Source of the DNA: Hypomyces perniciosus
Lineage: Eukaryota > Ascomycota > Sordariomycetes > Hypocreales > Hypocreaceae
Assembly (NCBI GenBank): GCA_008477525.1
Contig: SPDT01000007.1
Coordinates: 248,001-312,000, forward strand
Direction: 5' to 3'
Length of the DNA stretch: 64,000 nucleotides
The position numbers and the translations under genes were made by a program. The notes under the pieces were generated by a model, which was given only the letters and a program-made list of their open reading frames with translations, was not told the origin of the DNA and did not search any database. Below are positions 35,172-47,899 of the stretch, piece by piece. How positions within the stretch are numbered: position 1 is the first letter of the stretch; each line of letters starts with the position of its first letter.

Positions 35172-36964
35172 GTACCCCCCCCTTTTAAACTCTATTTGCC
35201 CCTAAATAGCTATTCTAAAACTATATATATTCTAATCCTTTTATTATATTAATTCTATTATCAACAGCTGCTGTATTGCGGGTCTAGCTAATGGGTTATC
35301 TTCTTTTTCGTTACCTAGGCAGGCAGGCCTAGCTTATTAGGGTTTTTTATATAATATTTTAAAAAAGCTGCATTTTATCCTTTTAGGTCTTTTACAGGTT
35401 ACTAGCTTAATATATAATATTTCTAGGCTATATAATAATATAGGTTATTTTTATTATAGCAGTTAAGGATTTTATTAAATTCCTATTTTTCTATTACTTT
35501 ATTTATTTTATTATCTCTTTTAAGGATTTATCCCTGCATATTTTAATTCTTTTATTTATTAATAGTATTTTATCTTAATAGATATATCTATTAATTTACT
35601 TTATTAACTGCTAGTAGTATAAAGAAAGAGTTATAAAATATAAAGAAAATGTAAATATAGTTAAAGAGTTTAAGTGAGTAAATTTAAAAGTATATATTAA
35701 AGATTTTACATAGGCTTACTTATTTATTATCTCCCTTTTTTATTGAGCAGTTTATTTTACAGTATTTAATCTTTAACTATACCTTTTTATTAACTGTAAA
35801 TTAATATAAATCCTTTTTTAATATATTAACTCTAGCTTTATATTAAATAATTAACTATACTATAAAGGGTTTTAATTAATGTAAGATTTATTAAAAAACT
35901 TCGCTATAGTATTTATTTTATAAAAACTCCTCTTTTAGGTAATAAATAAGTTTAGCAGGCAGGGGTTTAAAAGCTTAACGTTTAAATATAAATAAAAACT
36001 ATAATTTATAAAAAATAGTAAAGTTTTTAGTGTTTTAGATATTTCATTATTTTAAGTAAGTTCTGCAAATAGTAACTAATCTATTTAATTATTTTAATAT
36101 AAACTTATAAACTGCCTAAAATATTACGTTACTTTTATATTTAACTGTTTAATCTAGCTATTAATTTTTAAATAATAGGATAAAGAATACTTAAAGTAAA
36201 TTCTAAATTATTAAAATAGCTGCTTTTAAAACTTAAATATAAATTAGGTACCTTAATTTCACATAATTATTTTTAAAGCTTTATATAAAATATAAATATA
36301 TAAAATAAAGGCATTAATAACTTTTTTAGTATTAAATATAGAAATAGTAATAAAATAATGCATTTTTATAAAATAATATACTACTATAAAGATATTTTTA
36401 TAAATTAAACTTTATTAGTTATAGTTAGGCAGTAATATAATATAGTCTATTAAAATATTACTTTAAGTTTAAAATAATAATAGTAATAGTTTTAGGAATT
36501 TTAAAAGAGTAAACCTATTTAACTTTATTTAAAAGTATAAATTATAGGCTTTAATAAACGTATTAATATTAATTAATAGTTATAGCTATTAATATATATA
36601 GTTAAAGAGGTTTAGCGTTTTTATTGATTTTAAGTATCCCTTTAGCTTAAAAGAATATATTTAGTATATCACTTATATCTTTATTTTATCTATAAGTAAA
36701 AGGAAGACTTATTCTTAGTAATATATTTAATTACTGCAGATTTAAAAGTCTTATATTACTGCCTTTAAATTACTTTAAATACTTTTAAGCTATTATTAAA
36801 TAGCTAGGTTTTAAAGCGCCTATATTATAATACTCGCTATATTTAATACTTTATAGGCTTTATTAATTATTCTATTAATTAATATCTTTAAATTTAAGAT
36901 TAAAGTGCTAGTTATTATAGTAAATAGGTTTTTATTATCTATATTTTCTATAATATTAGTATAC
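35172..36964 (-). pseudogene. Gyp-A integrase C-terminal part and chromodomain relic
   Basis: Minus-strand reading gives decayed integrase followed, near 35600-35330, by chromodomain-like text (EFNKILNCYNKNNLYYYIA, then PVKDLKG and NPNKLGLPA), the Trp positions now being stops. Chromodomains recognise methylated histone H3. It ends just before the purine tract of the 3' LTR; the upstream part resumes at 44157 across the inserted Copia-A. Confidence 0.75.
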
Positions 36965-37234
36965 TGTAGCAGAGCGCAGCACAGCTATATAGAGTATAGA
37001 GAGATAGGAAACAAAGCTTAATTCTATAAAAGAGAATATGCCGTAGTGGCCTTACTATATATATATATGGCTAATATAAAGAAGAAGCTATATACAGTAA
37101 GCGCCTGCATAGTTTAATATATTGCTTATGCAATATATATATTAGTTTATATCTGCTAATAAAGCAAATAAAAGCTCCCTAACGCTAGCCCTAGCGCTAA
37201 TAAACGGTAGTGCCCCAGCCTACTTAACCTACTA
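36965..37234 (-). repeat. 3' LTR of the inverted Copia-A
   Basis: 270 bp, carrying a six-base deletion relative to the 1025 copy (TATACAGTAAGCGCC where others have CAGGCGCTGTAAGCGCC). Confidence 0.92.
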
Positions 37235-37757
37235 TACCCCCCAGTTAATAAGGCTATTCTTAATGCTTTATTAACTGCTACTTTAGCTTATTTATAGTAT
37301 TATAATTAACTAGCCGCGCTTTTAAAGCCTCTTTTACTTAATTAAAGCTCCTTATTATAAATATATATTAATATTCTATTATAAAAGTAAAAAGAATATA
37401 AGCGCTATAGCTATTATTATTCTATAATAATAGGAAGTTAAATAATAAAGCTTTTAAGCAGGTAAATTACTTTTAAATAACTAAAATAGGTATATTAGCT
37501 GCCTTTTAACTTTATTTTTTACTTTTTTTCTTTAATTATTAATATTATTATTATTAATATTAATAATAATATTAATATTAATAGTAATAGCAGTATAATA
37601 CCTGCTATAAATATTATACTTTTAATTAATTCCTTTTACGCTGTATATTTGTTAGCTAATAGTAAAATTATAAAAGAAAAATATCTTATCAGTAAAGTAT
37701 AGTTATAATTGCCCCTTAAAGGTAGCTTATCCTAGTGTTAGTTACTTAGCTGGCTAA

Positions 37758-38135
37758 GCGGCTACGCTTATTGCTGCTCCTGCTCTTGCGCCAGCTCTTA
37801 CTCTAGCTCCTGCTTTTACGCCAGCTAGTCTAGTTTAGTTAAAGGGTATTGCGGCTCTTGCCGCTTTTAATGCGCGCTATACTGCTGCTATTACAGCTGC
37901 TTATAAAGCGCGCTTTACTATTAAGGCAGCTATTACTTTTACTTTAGCCCTTACCCCTATTACTGCTACTACTACTTTAATAGCTACTTTTACAGTTACT
38001 CCCGCTACAGCTACTCCTACAGCTGCCTTTACCTTTACCTCTACTACTACTATTACCTTTATTACTATACTATTATCCCCTTTTTGTAAAAGGTATCTAA
38101 AGTCAGTAATTGCCAGTAAAAGAGACTTTTTTTAA
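37758..38135 (+). CDS. Alanine/threonine-rich antisense frame in the inverted Copia-A
   Basis: Antisense to pol, located between pol and the 3' LTR, exactly as in A3. The frame runs 126 codons after a TAA (37755-37757) to TAA 38133-38135, with a single internal TAG. Text is Ala/Pro-rich (IAAPALAPALTLAPAF), then FNARYTAAITAAYKARF, then Thr/Ala-rich, ending KRYLKSVIASKRDFF. A3 has the same order of blocks and nearly the same tail. Not recognised as any family. No ATG near its beginning, so the start is unclear. May be non-coding; see the caution given for 28547-28906. Confidence 0.3.
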
Positions 38136-38624
38136 TATATTTCTATTGCCTACTTTTAGCAGGATATTATTTACTTTAATAACAAATATTAATATACCCT
38201 TTAATAACCTCTTCTTTAATTTACCTATATTACTCTATTTAATTATATACTTTATAGTTATTTAATACTTATATTAATTATATATTAACTTTTTTATATT
38301 ATAAATAAAAAGATAATTAAATAAATATACTTTCTTTTCTCTTTATATTTATAAGCTTATATAATTGAATAGTAATTCAATATACAAAGGCATTATACCT
38401 TTAATTTAATTTATTAAAGAAAGAGAATTTAATTTATTTTAAAAAAGCTACTACTTTAAGCAGTAGTAATAATAATGATAATACTTTATATATATAAGCG
38501 TATAAAGGCTAGAAAATTTTTAAAGAATAATTACTGCAGTAATAAAATATACTTTTATAGCTAGCAGCTTATAGGCCAGAATTAATTAATTTCCTATATT
38601 TTTATATATTTTATTCTCGTAACT

Positions 38625-41600
38625 ATATATTTATTAAGTTTAATAATATTATAATTTAAAGCCCTGCTATAATAAAGCTTTAATAAGCCTATTAATAGGT
38701 ATAAAGTAAATAAAAAAATAAAGAACTATAAATAATCCTTTTTAATATTCCTGTTAAAATTATGTATTTTATATATTAATATAATATAGGTAAATATTCA
38801 TTTATATACTTTCTTTAATTATAAAATATATAGTTAATTAATTATTATAATTAATATTCTAATTAATATTAAAGTTAAATTTTATTTTGTTAAAAAAGCA
38901 ATATAAACTTATAGCCTCTTTTACTATTTAAATAAAGGTAAGCAGTTTAGCTTTTATTATAGATATATTAATAGTGCTTTAATATATTATATTTTATAAA
39001 ATAAGATTAAAAAAAGTATAATAAAATACTGTTAAAATAATCTCTAAATATTTATATTATTAGTAAAGGAAATATTATTTAAAGTAGTTAAAACTTATAT
39101 TTCCCTGCGCCTTTCATACTAAAAAGTTAAAAAACGCTATATATATAAATAATAAATTAATTAGTTAACTGCTTTAAAGTACTCTTTATTAAAGTTAATT
39201 AGAAACTATAATAAAGTTAAAGCACTATAAACTATATTAAGCCTTATTATAATAGCTATATAAAGTATTAATTTTATTTTCTTTTAATATATTTTAATAA
39301 TTACTTTTAAAGCTTATAATATACTTTTCTAAAGCTTTATAATAAATATTAAAATTATAAAAAGCTATATTCCTTTATTAAACCTAAATTATGTTATAAT
39401 CTTCTTAAAATAACTTTTATAAAAAAAGTATATTGTATATTTTATATAGTTACAGGTAATTTTAATTTTTAAAAACCATTATACATCTCCTTTATTATAA
39501 AGCTTATTTTACTTTTAAAGTATTTAATAATTGAATATAAAAAGCTTTATTATTATAATAATATATAATTATAATATTGTTTATATAGAATATAATAAAG
39601 ATCTTTTAAGCTTTATTATAAAAAAAATAAAGCTTTTTAAAGTTTAAGATTAACCCCTATTACTTTAAAATTAAAGATAGTTTATTAAACTATAGCTTTA
39701 GTAAATTCTTTAAACTATATAAAGCTTTCGCGAGCTTTAAATAAATATTTAGCTGCTCAAAACCTTTAAAGAGTTTATATATAACTAGTTTTAAGTTCTT
39801 ATCCTTTAAAGTATTAAAAAAAGCATTTTTAATATTATATTACTTTAACTTAAAGTTAAATTTTACTATAAAAGTAATAAATATATAAAAAAAACAGACT
39901 ATTAATATAGCTGTATATATACTTTCTATAATAAAGCACTTTTATAAATATTTATAGACTATAAAATAAGCTTTATAGTATTTTAGATTTTTATTGTAAT
40001 TAAATTTATAAATAAAAATCTAATATATTAATAGTAGCTTTATTATTGCTGTTAAATATAATACTTTTTACTAAATCCATTTTATATACAGAGAATTAAT
40101 TTTATTATATATAGTTTACTTAAACCTGTTTTTAAATAAATATTTTATAAACTCTTTTTAGTCTTTTAGTAGTTTCGCTAAATCCTTTTAGTAAATAATT
40201 AGTTTATTAAAAGCTATACTTTCTAGGAAAAGGATTTATAGTTTACTACTGCATTAAAAACAGTAAATACTATTTCTATACTTTTTAATTTATTATTTAT
40301 TAGCTTTTATTAATTAAGTAATAGTTAATATAGCATTAAACTAAAAAGCTTAGTAATTATTAAATATATATTAAATATATTATTTTTAAAAGCAGTGCTT
40401 AAAGTATATATCTTAATCTTATATACTAGGAAATATTTATTAGCCTTTTTTATAAATTATTTCCTTTAAAGTCTTATACTCTTATAAATATTAACTATTA
40501 CTTTACTGCTTAAAGGATTATTAGCTAGTATTTTTTTAAAAGTCTATTTTCTTTTTATAAATGTAGGTAAGTCTTTTATATATGAATTTACTTTTAGCTT
40601 TAATAGACTATTCTTCTTTATTAAGTTATATACTTTTAATATATAAAGCTATTCTTTTACTATATCCTTTTCCGCAGAAAAAGGTAAATCGCTTATTAAA
40701 GTATTACTTAAAGTTCCTATTAGTGCGGTAATATTATCTATAAAGATTAACTATTTTAAAGTAGCCTTTAATATTTAAAAACTCAAAGGTTTTTTTAAAG
40801 ATACTAATAGTCTACTTAAAGTGTTTATTAAGCTATCTTTAATGCTTTATGTCTCTATTACCTTTAAAGGTATACCGTCTTTTTTTATATTACCTATAAA
40901 GGTATTTTTTACTGCAGGAATATATATTAAAAAAGTCTAAATTCTAGTTTATTTTCTTTAATATTATTAAATAGTTTATTTAATTTAATTATAAACAGTT
41001 TATTTATAATCTTTTTATTACTATTAAAAAAGTTAGTTTTATTTAACTATATATTCTTTATAATAATTACCCTTATTAAGCAAGGTAATTAAATATAATA
41101 TATATTATATATATTATAGTTAATAAAATATTTAATTAGCCTTTTAGGTTTACTTTTAAATTCTTTCTTTTTCTAGCTAGCCTTATAGTCTTTATTAAAT
41201 ATATAGGCGCAGTAGCTATATATATAAAGACTGCTTTAACCTAGCTATAAATCTATAGAAGGCTTTTTTATTAAAAAGGGTATAAAATTTCAGAACTATT
41301 ACTTTAATTTATTAATAAATAATATTATATTAAAGCTATATATAGGATTTATATTAATTATATATACTGCAGCTTTTATGCTTTTTAGCTATAAGTTAAT
41401 TAAAAGACCTATAGCTTTTAGTATTTTAATTGATTTATTTATAATTTCCTAACCTGCTTATTTTAAAGCGCTATTTAGCTTATATCTATAAAAAGGGGCA
41501 ATCTTTAAGATAATACCCTTTATATTAGCCTAGATCTAAAAGTGTAATAAACCTTTAACTGCAATTACAGCTTTTTTATTATCCTGCTCAAAGAAATATA

Positions 41601-43800
41601 TAGAGATATTATATTATATTTTTATGATATTTATAAAGTTAAAAAAAGCATTAAAAATAATATTTTATTTTTCATTTAATAAAAGGCATAGATATAATTA
41701 TATCGTGTATTTTTCTTTAAATATTAAAAGCCAGTTATTTTTATTATAGCTTTAAGGATAGTTTTAAAAGTTTTAATGCACTTTAAAGAATAGTTTTAGC
41801 GTTTATTTATTAAATAGTCTACGAGAAATAAGCTATTTCGCATATATAAAAGTATAAGCTTTATAATCTATATACATAGTTCCCTTAATGCATATATTCC
41901 TTATATTCTTTATAAGCACTTTAAGCGCTTTTAACCTTAAATGTTTTAATTATAGATACTAAACTTGTTTTATATTATATTATAATATTAAGGGATTATA
42001 TATTAGTCTTCTTTTACTTTATAATACTGTATAAATACTATAATCTATATTAAAAGGTATAAAAAAAGCTATTAAACCATTTAATATAGTATATTTAAAA
42101 ATAAAGGTAATATAAAGTAATAGGGGTTTATCTTAAAGAAATAGAAAATTATACTTATATTTTACTTTCTTTATAATAGTATTTAAATTAACTGTATTAG
42201 TGTAAAGTATATTATTATACCCTATTAGCTAAATCCCTGCTTTTTAAAGCTTTAATAAAGATATAATATTAATATAAAATCCTTTAACTATAACTATATC
42301 TAAAAGCTTAATAAAGTGCGCTACTTTTTAATATAAATTATAAAGAATATCTTTTATTAAATAATAACGTTTTTTAATAATCTAATAGCCAACTCCTTTT
42401 ACTTTAATATAGTTTTTTTTATATTTAAAATAAAAAAGTTAGGAATAAGGTAGTTCTTGCTATTTATAAAATAACTAGCTTTATATATATTAAAAAGGGT
42501 ACTTTAAAAGAGGTAGTAAAGTATATTTTGCAAATTAATATATATTAATATATTTATCGAATATACTGTAAAACTCGCATCTTCCTTTTTAATTAAATCT
42601 AGGGAAATTAAAGCAGCTATAATAGTTAAAGCTATTGCTTTTTATATTAAAGCAGTAAAGTTATTACCCTTTGTCTTAAACTTTTTGCAAATAACCTACT
42701 ATTTATTTTTTTATAGGCGCGCGCAAATCTTTATAGTTTATTTAAGTATAAAAGTATATTTCTTTTTTTTTATTAAGCTTTTTAGTAAATATAATATATA
42801 CTTTACTGTAGTTATTTAAAGGCTAAGTATACCTTTTAAGTTTATAAAGGCACTCTTTATTAATAAACGGCTTTAAGTATATATTACTAATGCCTAATAT
42901 ATTATTAAACTAGTTATTAAGTATTATATAAAAGCTTTAAATATCGTTCTCTATATGTTTTAAAGTATTTAAAAAAAGCTGTTTAAATTAATTAAAAGAA
43001 AAGATTTTATTAATTTTACTACTCTTAATTAAGCTATTTATATAATATAAGTAATAGGCAATAAAGCTTAAGGTAAATTATACTTTAATAGGTTTAATGA
43101 AAGCTATTTAAAAAGCTATTCCTATAACTTTAAGAAGTTTATATTTTACTGCGCTTATATAGATATATACCTAGTAAATATACTATACTTTTAGCTTAAT
43201 ATTCCTTTACTCTACTTTATATAGTATATATTAATAGGATAAGTATACTTTTTTATATATTATATCTTTATAAAGAGTTAATTAGTCTTAAACTTCCTAA
43301 TAATTTAATAAATAATAAACTTAATATTAAAGTCTTTATTATTATTATAGGCTGCTTTAATAGCAGTAAAGGCTAAAGCTATGGCTTTAAGGTCTATTAA
43401 AATTAAAGTATAAATATTAAAGTTAATTGTTTTTTAGATTTAATTTAAAATTGTATTACCAGCTTTGTGTTTCTTTTTATTTAAAGTAATATTAAACTAA
43501 TACTTTTAAAGTATACTATTATAGTAAATAGAGATATTTATTAAAAAGGCATTAAAATTAAACTTTTAAACTATATACTCTTTTACTTTTATTAAAGTAA
43601 ATAGCCTAATAGTAAGAAATAATTATTTAGTTAATTAAAGAAATTAAAATTAATTTTATTTTAAACTTTAATAGTAGTTATATAGTTAATTAAAATAATA
43701 ATATATTTAATTTACTAGACTATTAATTTTAACTTTATAAAAGTAATATCCCCTATATTATTTATTTTAAAAGATAACTTTAATAGCTTAAAGGCAAGGG
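38625..43800 (-). pseudogene. Inverted Copia-A gag-pol relic
   Basis: Colinear on the minus strand with the A3 polyprotein, from gag (about 43,800 downward) to the RNase H C-terminus near 38,625. Contains many stops in every frame. Same enzymes as in A3; not separately informative except that it confirms element structure and the ~1.3 kb non-pol region before the 3' LTR. Confidence 0.85.
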
Positions 43801-43875
43801 TAAAGGGAATAAAGAAAAATAATATTTAAATAGAAGTTTCTAATAACTCTAATAGTTATTACCTAGGCTTATAAC

Positions 43876-44151
43876 TATAGCAGAGTATAGTATAGCTATA
43901 TAAAGTATAGAGAAATAGGAAATAAAGCTTAATTCTATAAAAGAGAATATACTATAGTGGCCTCACTATATATATACATAGCTAACACAAAGAAGAAGCT
44001 GTATACAGGCGCTTACAGTGCCTGCATAGTATGATATATCGCTTAGGCGATGTATATATTAGCTTGTATCTGCTAATAAAGCAGATAAGAGCTACCTAGC
44101 GCTGGCCCTAGCGCTGACAAGCGGTAGTGCCCCGGCCTACTTAACCTAACA
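43876..44151 (-). repeat. 5' LTR of the inverted Copia-A
   Basis: 276 bp. Read minus it ends ..CTCTGCTATA, followed by GTTATAAGCCTAGGTAA, the half-tRNA-iMet primer-binding region. Confidence 0.92.
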
Positions 44152-44156
44152 TATAT

Positions 44157-47100
44157 ATATAGGGATTAAAGCGGCTTTCTAGGAGTAAAGTTTTTTTCTT
44201 TTCCTTTAATTAATTATTATTTTAGTTTAATTTTACTGGGATATTTTATAATCTGTTATTTAATATATGAAGCTTTACTGCTTTTAATCTAGGCCAGTAA
44301 ATAATCTAGAAATTATATTAAGATAAAAGTTTAGACTAGTAAATTTAATTTTAATTTAATACTTCAATAGTTATAAAGTATTTTAGGTTTTTATAGTCTA
44401 TAATAATCTTAAATTTATTTTTTATATTTTAGAGTTTAAGGCGCTATTCTTTTAATAATTTAATAATAGCTAGCAGTTTTTTATTATAGATTTTATAATA
44501 ATATTAAATAGGTAAATACTTTAATAAAAAGTATACTATTAATTATAAAATATTATTTTTATTATATTAAAAGAAAATATTATTAAATACCTAGTTGAAA
44601 GTATTTATTGTTAAGACTGTCTTTTTATTATAGTTAAAGAAGGTAAAGATTAAGGCAGTTATAAACTGGGTTTTAAAATAGTTAAATATAGTAGTATAAA
44701 GTTCTATTTAATTCTATAATATATCTTTTCTTACAAGGCTATTTAAGGGTTTATAGATATTAGAAAAGTCTTGAATAAACTGGCAATAGAAATTTATAAA
44801 GCTTAAAAAGCATTAGAGTTTGCGGAGGTTTAAGGGTTTCTTTTAATTTATAATCGCGGCTACTTTTTTAAGGTTTATTTTGATACTATTATTTATAATA
44901 ATTAAATTAAAGTACTTTATTATTATTTTAAATTTATATTTTTTAATATTAATTTAAAGATTTATATTAATTCATTTATTTATAACTTTTTATATATATT
45001 ATTAATATTCCTTTCATATAATTAAATAAATTAAAATATTATTAAAGTAAACTATATAAATTTTATTAAATAAATTATATAAAGTATAGTTAATATAATA
45101 TTAAAAAAAGGCTAGGGTATTATAAAGACTAAAAGGTATAATAAAGGTTTTAAATAACTTAAACTAGGTTATAAATACTGTTTTTTATTTACATCCCTTT
45201 ATAATTTTAAGTTTATTAAAAGCGGCTATTATATTTAGTTTAATATAAAATCTAGTATTATATAAAGTATTTAATATTTTTTAAATTAATAGTAATAGGT
45301 AATAACTTTTTATAGTAATATTATTAAGGCTTTAATAGTTGTAAGAAATATAGATACCTTTTTAGGTTTTATAGTAAAAAGTAAAGGGGCAGTATAGTTT
45401 ATTTTAGATTTTTTAATAAATCTATTAATTAAATTTTTATTTAGCTATTTTCCTATAACTTAAAGTTTACTTAATAATATTAAATACTGTTTTTAATATA
45501 ATAATTCCTTTTTTAATAAAAGCTTAATTTTATAGTTTTATAATCTTTTAAAGGGAAATTTATTTATTAATTATAAAAAAAGCCAATAATTTTATTTTAT
45601 AGCTAATTAAAAAGTTTATTTTAAATATTACTTTTTATTAATTTTAGCTTTACTTTTATAAACTTATTAATATTAGACTTTAATATCCCTTAAAGGTACT
45701 CTTTATTATAGTAGTATATAATAAAATTATAAAAAGCTATAAAACATAATATTTATGTTACTGTAAAGCTACTTTATCTTTATAATATACTTATAAAAGT
45801 ATCTTTATTAAACTTTAATAGTTAATATACGTTATATTCCTATTCCTATATATCTTTTACTAGGTTTATTTAGGTTAATTTTATATATTAGGCAGATAGG
45901 TTTTTATAAAATTAAATAAATAATATCGCAGTAAATATTTAAATATCTATTAAGTTAAGTTACTTATATAGCGCTACTATTACAGTTTTATTGGGTATTA
46001 ATATACTTAACTTAAAAAGTTATATTAGGTTATATTAATGTAAATGTCAATAGCTATTAGCTATCGGTATTATTAATATTAGTGTTAAGGGTTTATTTAA
46101 TATTATTTATATTTTAATTTCTAATCCTTTATAGTTTTAAATTAATAAATATAGTAGTAATTTTACTTTAATATTAATATAAGGTTAATATATAGGTCCC
46201 TTTTTCTTTATTAGGGTATTATTTCTTTTAGTATATTTGTAAGATAAGCTTAAAACTTAACTTTCTTTTTAACTTTCTTTTTGTATTTTTTAATATATTA
46301 TTTTATTTCTTACTAGTAATATAAAGTGCTGACTTTAAGGGTTTGCCTAGGATATTAATATTATATAGAATAATTATTAGGTTAAGAATTGTTAATGCAG
46401 TATAGGTTTAAAGGTAATAATTTATTAAATAGTATTATAGATTAAAAGTAATTATTAATAAAAGTTAATATAGTGATTAGTAAATGCATAATGAATAATA
46501 TAATATAAATAAGTAATAATTTACTATTTATAGTATTTAGAATTAATAGTCTATTATTATTATTAGTCTATTATTAATAATAATTTATTATATTTAAAGA
46601 GGCATTAGCTTTATAGGCTATTTTAATATTCTATTACGCTTTTTAATATAATATTATTATAAAGCTACTTTTTTCTTTACTTTATTATATTAAAGGTTAT
46701 ATTTTTATAAATAAATATATCGCTAAAGGTAACTAATGTTTTAATACAGCTAGTTTTATTAATATAGTATAAGAATAGGCTTTTATAGTATAATAGGTTT
46801 CTTTAAGCTAGGAAGTGCTAGTACTGCGGGAATTAAGGAATAGGAATTTATAGTACTAGTATAATTTTCCCTAGTTTAGGATATATGCCTTGCCTTAAAG
46901 CGCTATAATACTATTATTTTTTATATATTCTATATTTTAACAAGCTACTACTATATCCCTATAAGGTTTAAAGTCTTATCGTATTAGCTTTCTGCTTTTT
47001 ATATAGTTATTAACTATATATTAACTGCTATAGTACTAATATAGGTTATAAAGTTATTAGTATTTTTTATATTATAAAGTAAAAGATATAATATTTAACT

Positions 47101-47484
47101 GTATAAAATCGCTTATATCTTTTTACTTTAAAAGGTTTAATTTATTTTAAAGTAAAGTTTATTAAAAAGTATAATTATTATTTACCATTTTAAATTTACA
47201 GTTACTTTTAAGTTTAATATAATAAGCTTACTCTTTAAGGTTATTATAAACTTTTTAATTAAAAGTTTTTAAATAAATTAATTATTTTTATTTATAGGCT
47301 TATTACTTTTATTAATAAAGGTAGCAGCTATCTCTTTTAATACTTTAACGTAAAGGGTATTAACCTTTTAAGTATTAGTTTTACTAGTTTAGGCTATTAG
47401 TTTATAGAATTTAATAATAAAGTTTTAAAATAGTTTATTTGCTATATAGTAGGTATTAAACTTTTAGGCAGTAGATTATAAAAG
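44157..47484 (-). pseudogene. Gyp-A gag, reverse transcriptase and RNase H relic
   Basis: Minus-strand Gypsy polyprotein between the two nested insertions. RNase H lies near 44,340-44,430 (KIIIDYKNLKYFITIEVLN, from the DHKNLxYFxTTKxLN motif). Reverse transcriptase lies near 45,130-44,990, with text matching TNAPATFQxxINDTL..YLD and a degraded catalytic box. Gag-like text occupies 46,300-47,484 and continues at 54,177 on the far side of Gyp-C. All frames carry RIP-type stops. Confidence 0.75.
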
Positions 47485-47656
47485 TGTTACGGCACTGACT
47501 ATAACGCGATATTAATGCTTTATTATATAAGATCTGGTTATATAACCAGGCCTTAATGCATTCTTAGCTATAGCTTTCTGTAAAGCCTTAAGGCTTTCTT
47601 GCTCTCTATAGTATAATAATAATATTTGCCTTAACCTGTCTTTCTATACTATAATA
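47485..47656 (+). repeat. 5' LTR of Gyp-C
   Basis: 172 bp, TGTTACGGCACTGACTATAA .. TATACTATAATA; followed by GTTTATACTATCCC, the presumed primer-binding region (tRNA not identified). Confidence 0.93.
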
Positions 47657-47899
47657 GTTTATACTATCCCTTAACTTGGCTGCGCTATCGCGAGGTATAT
47701 ATTTAATTAATTATAAATTCCTTTAAATCCCCCTTTATTCCTAAACTTATAATAATACCTTTATAGCTTAGCCTTTATCCTTTAAACCTTATATTTATAA
47801 AAAAACAATTATAAGCAAGATAAATATAAATGCCTTAAACCTTACTTTATAGCCTAACCTAGCTTAATAAACTATAGTTTTAGCTATAAAGCTAGCGCT

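Larger units (their letters stand above)
36965..44151 (-). mobile_element. Copia-A inverted copy: full-length element nested in Gyp-A
   Basis: 7,187 bp with LTRs 36965-37234 (3') and 43876-44151 (5'), flanked by TATAC (36960-36964) and TATAT (44152-44156), a duplication differing by one C-to-T. Same family as A3 in opposite orientation, with the same primer-binding region, pol relic, antisense frame and G-tract before the 3' LTR. Confidence 0.92.

Noticed and set aside
35058..35252. 64-codon forward open frame
   Set aside because: Crosses the 3' LTR and purine tract of Gyp-A; chance frame.
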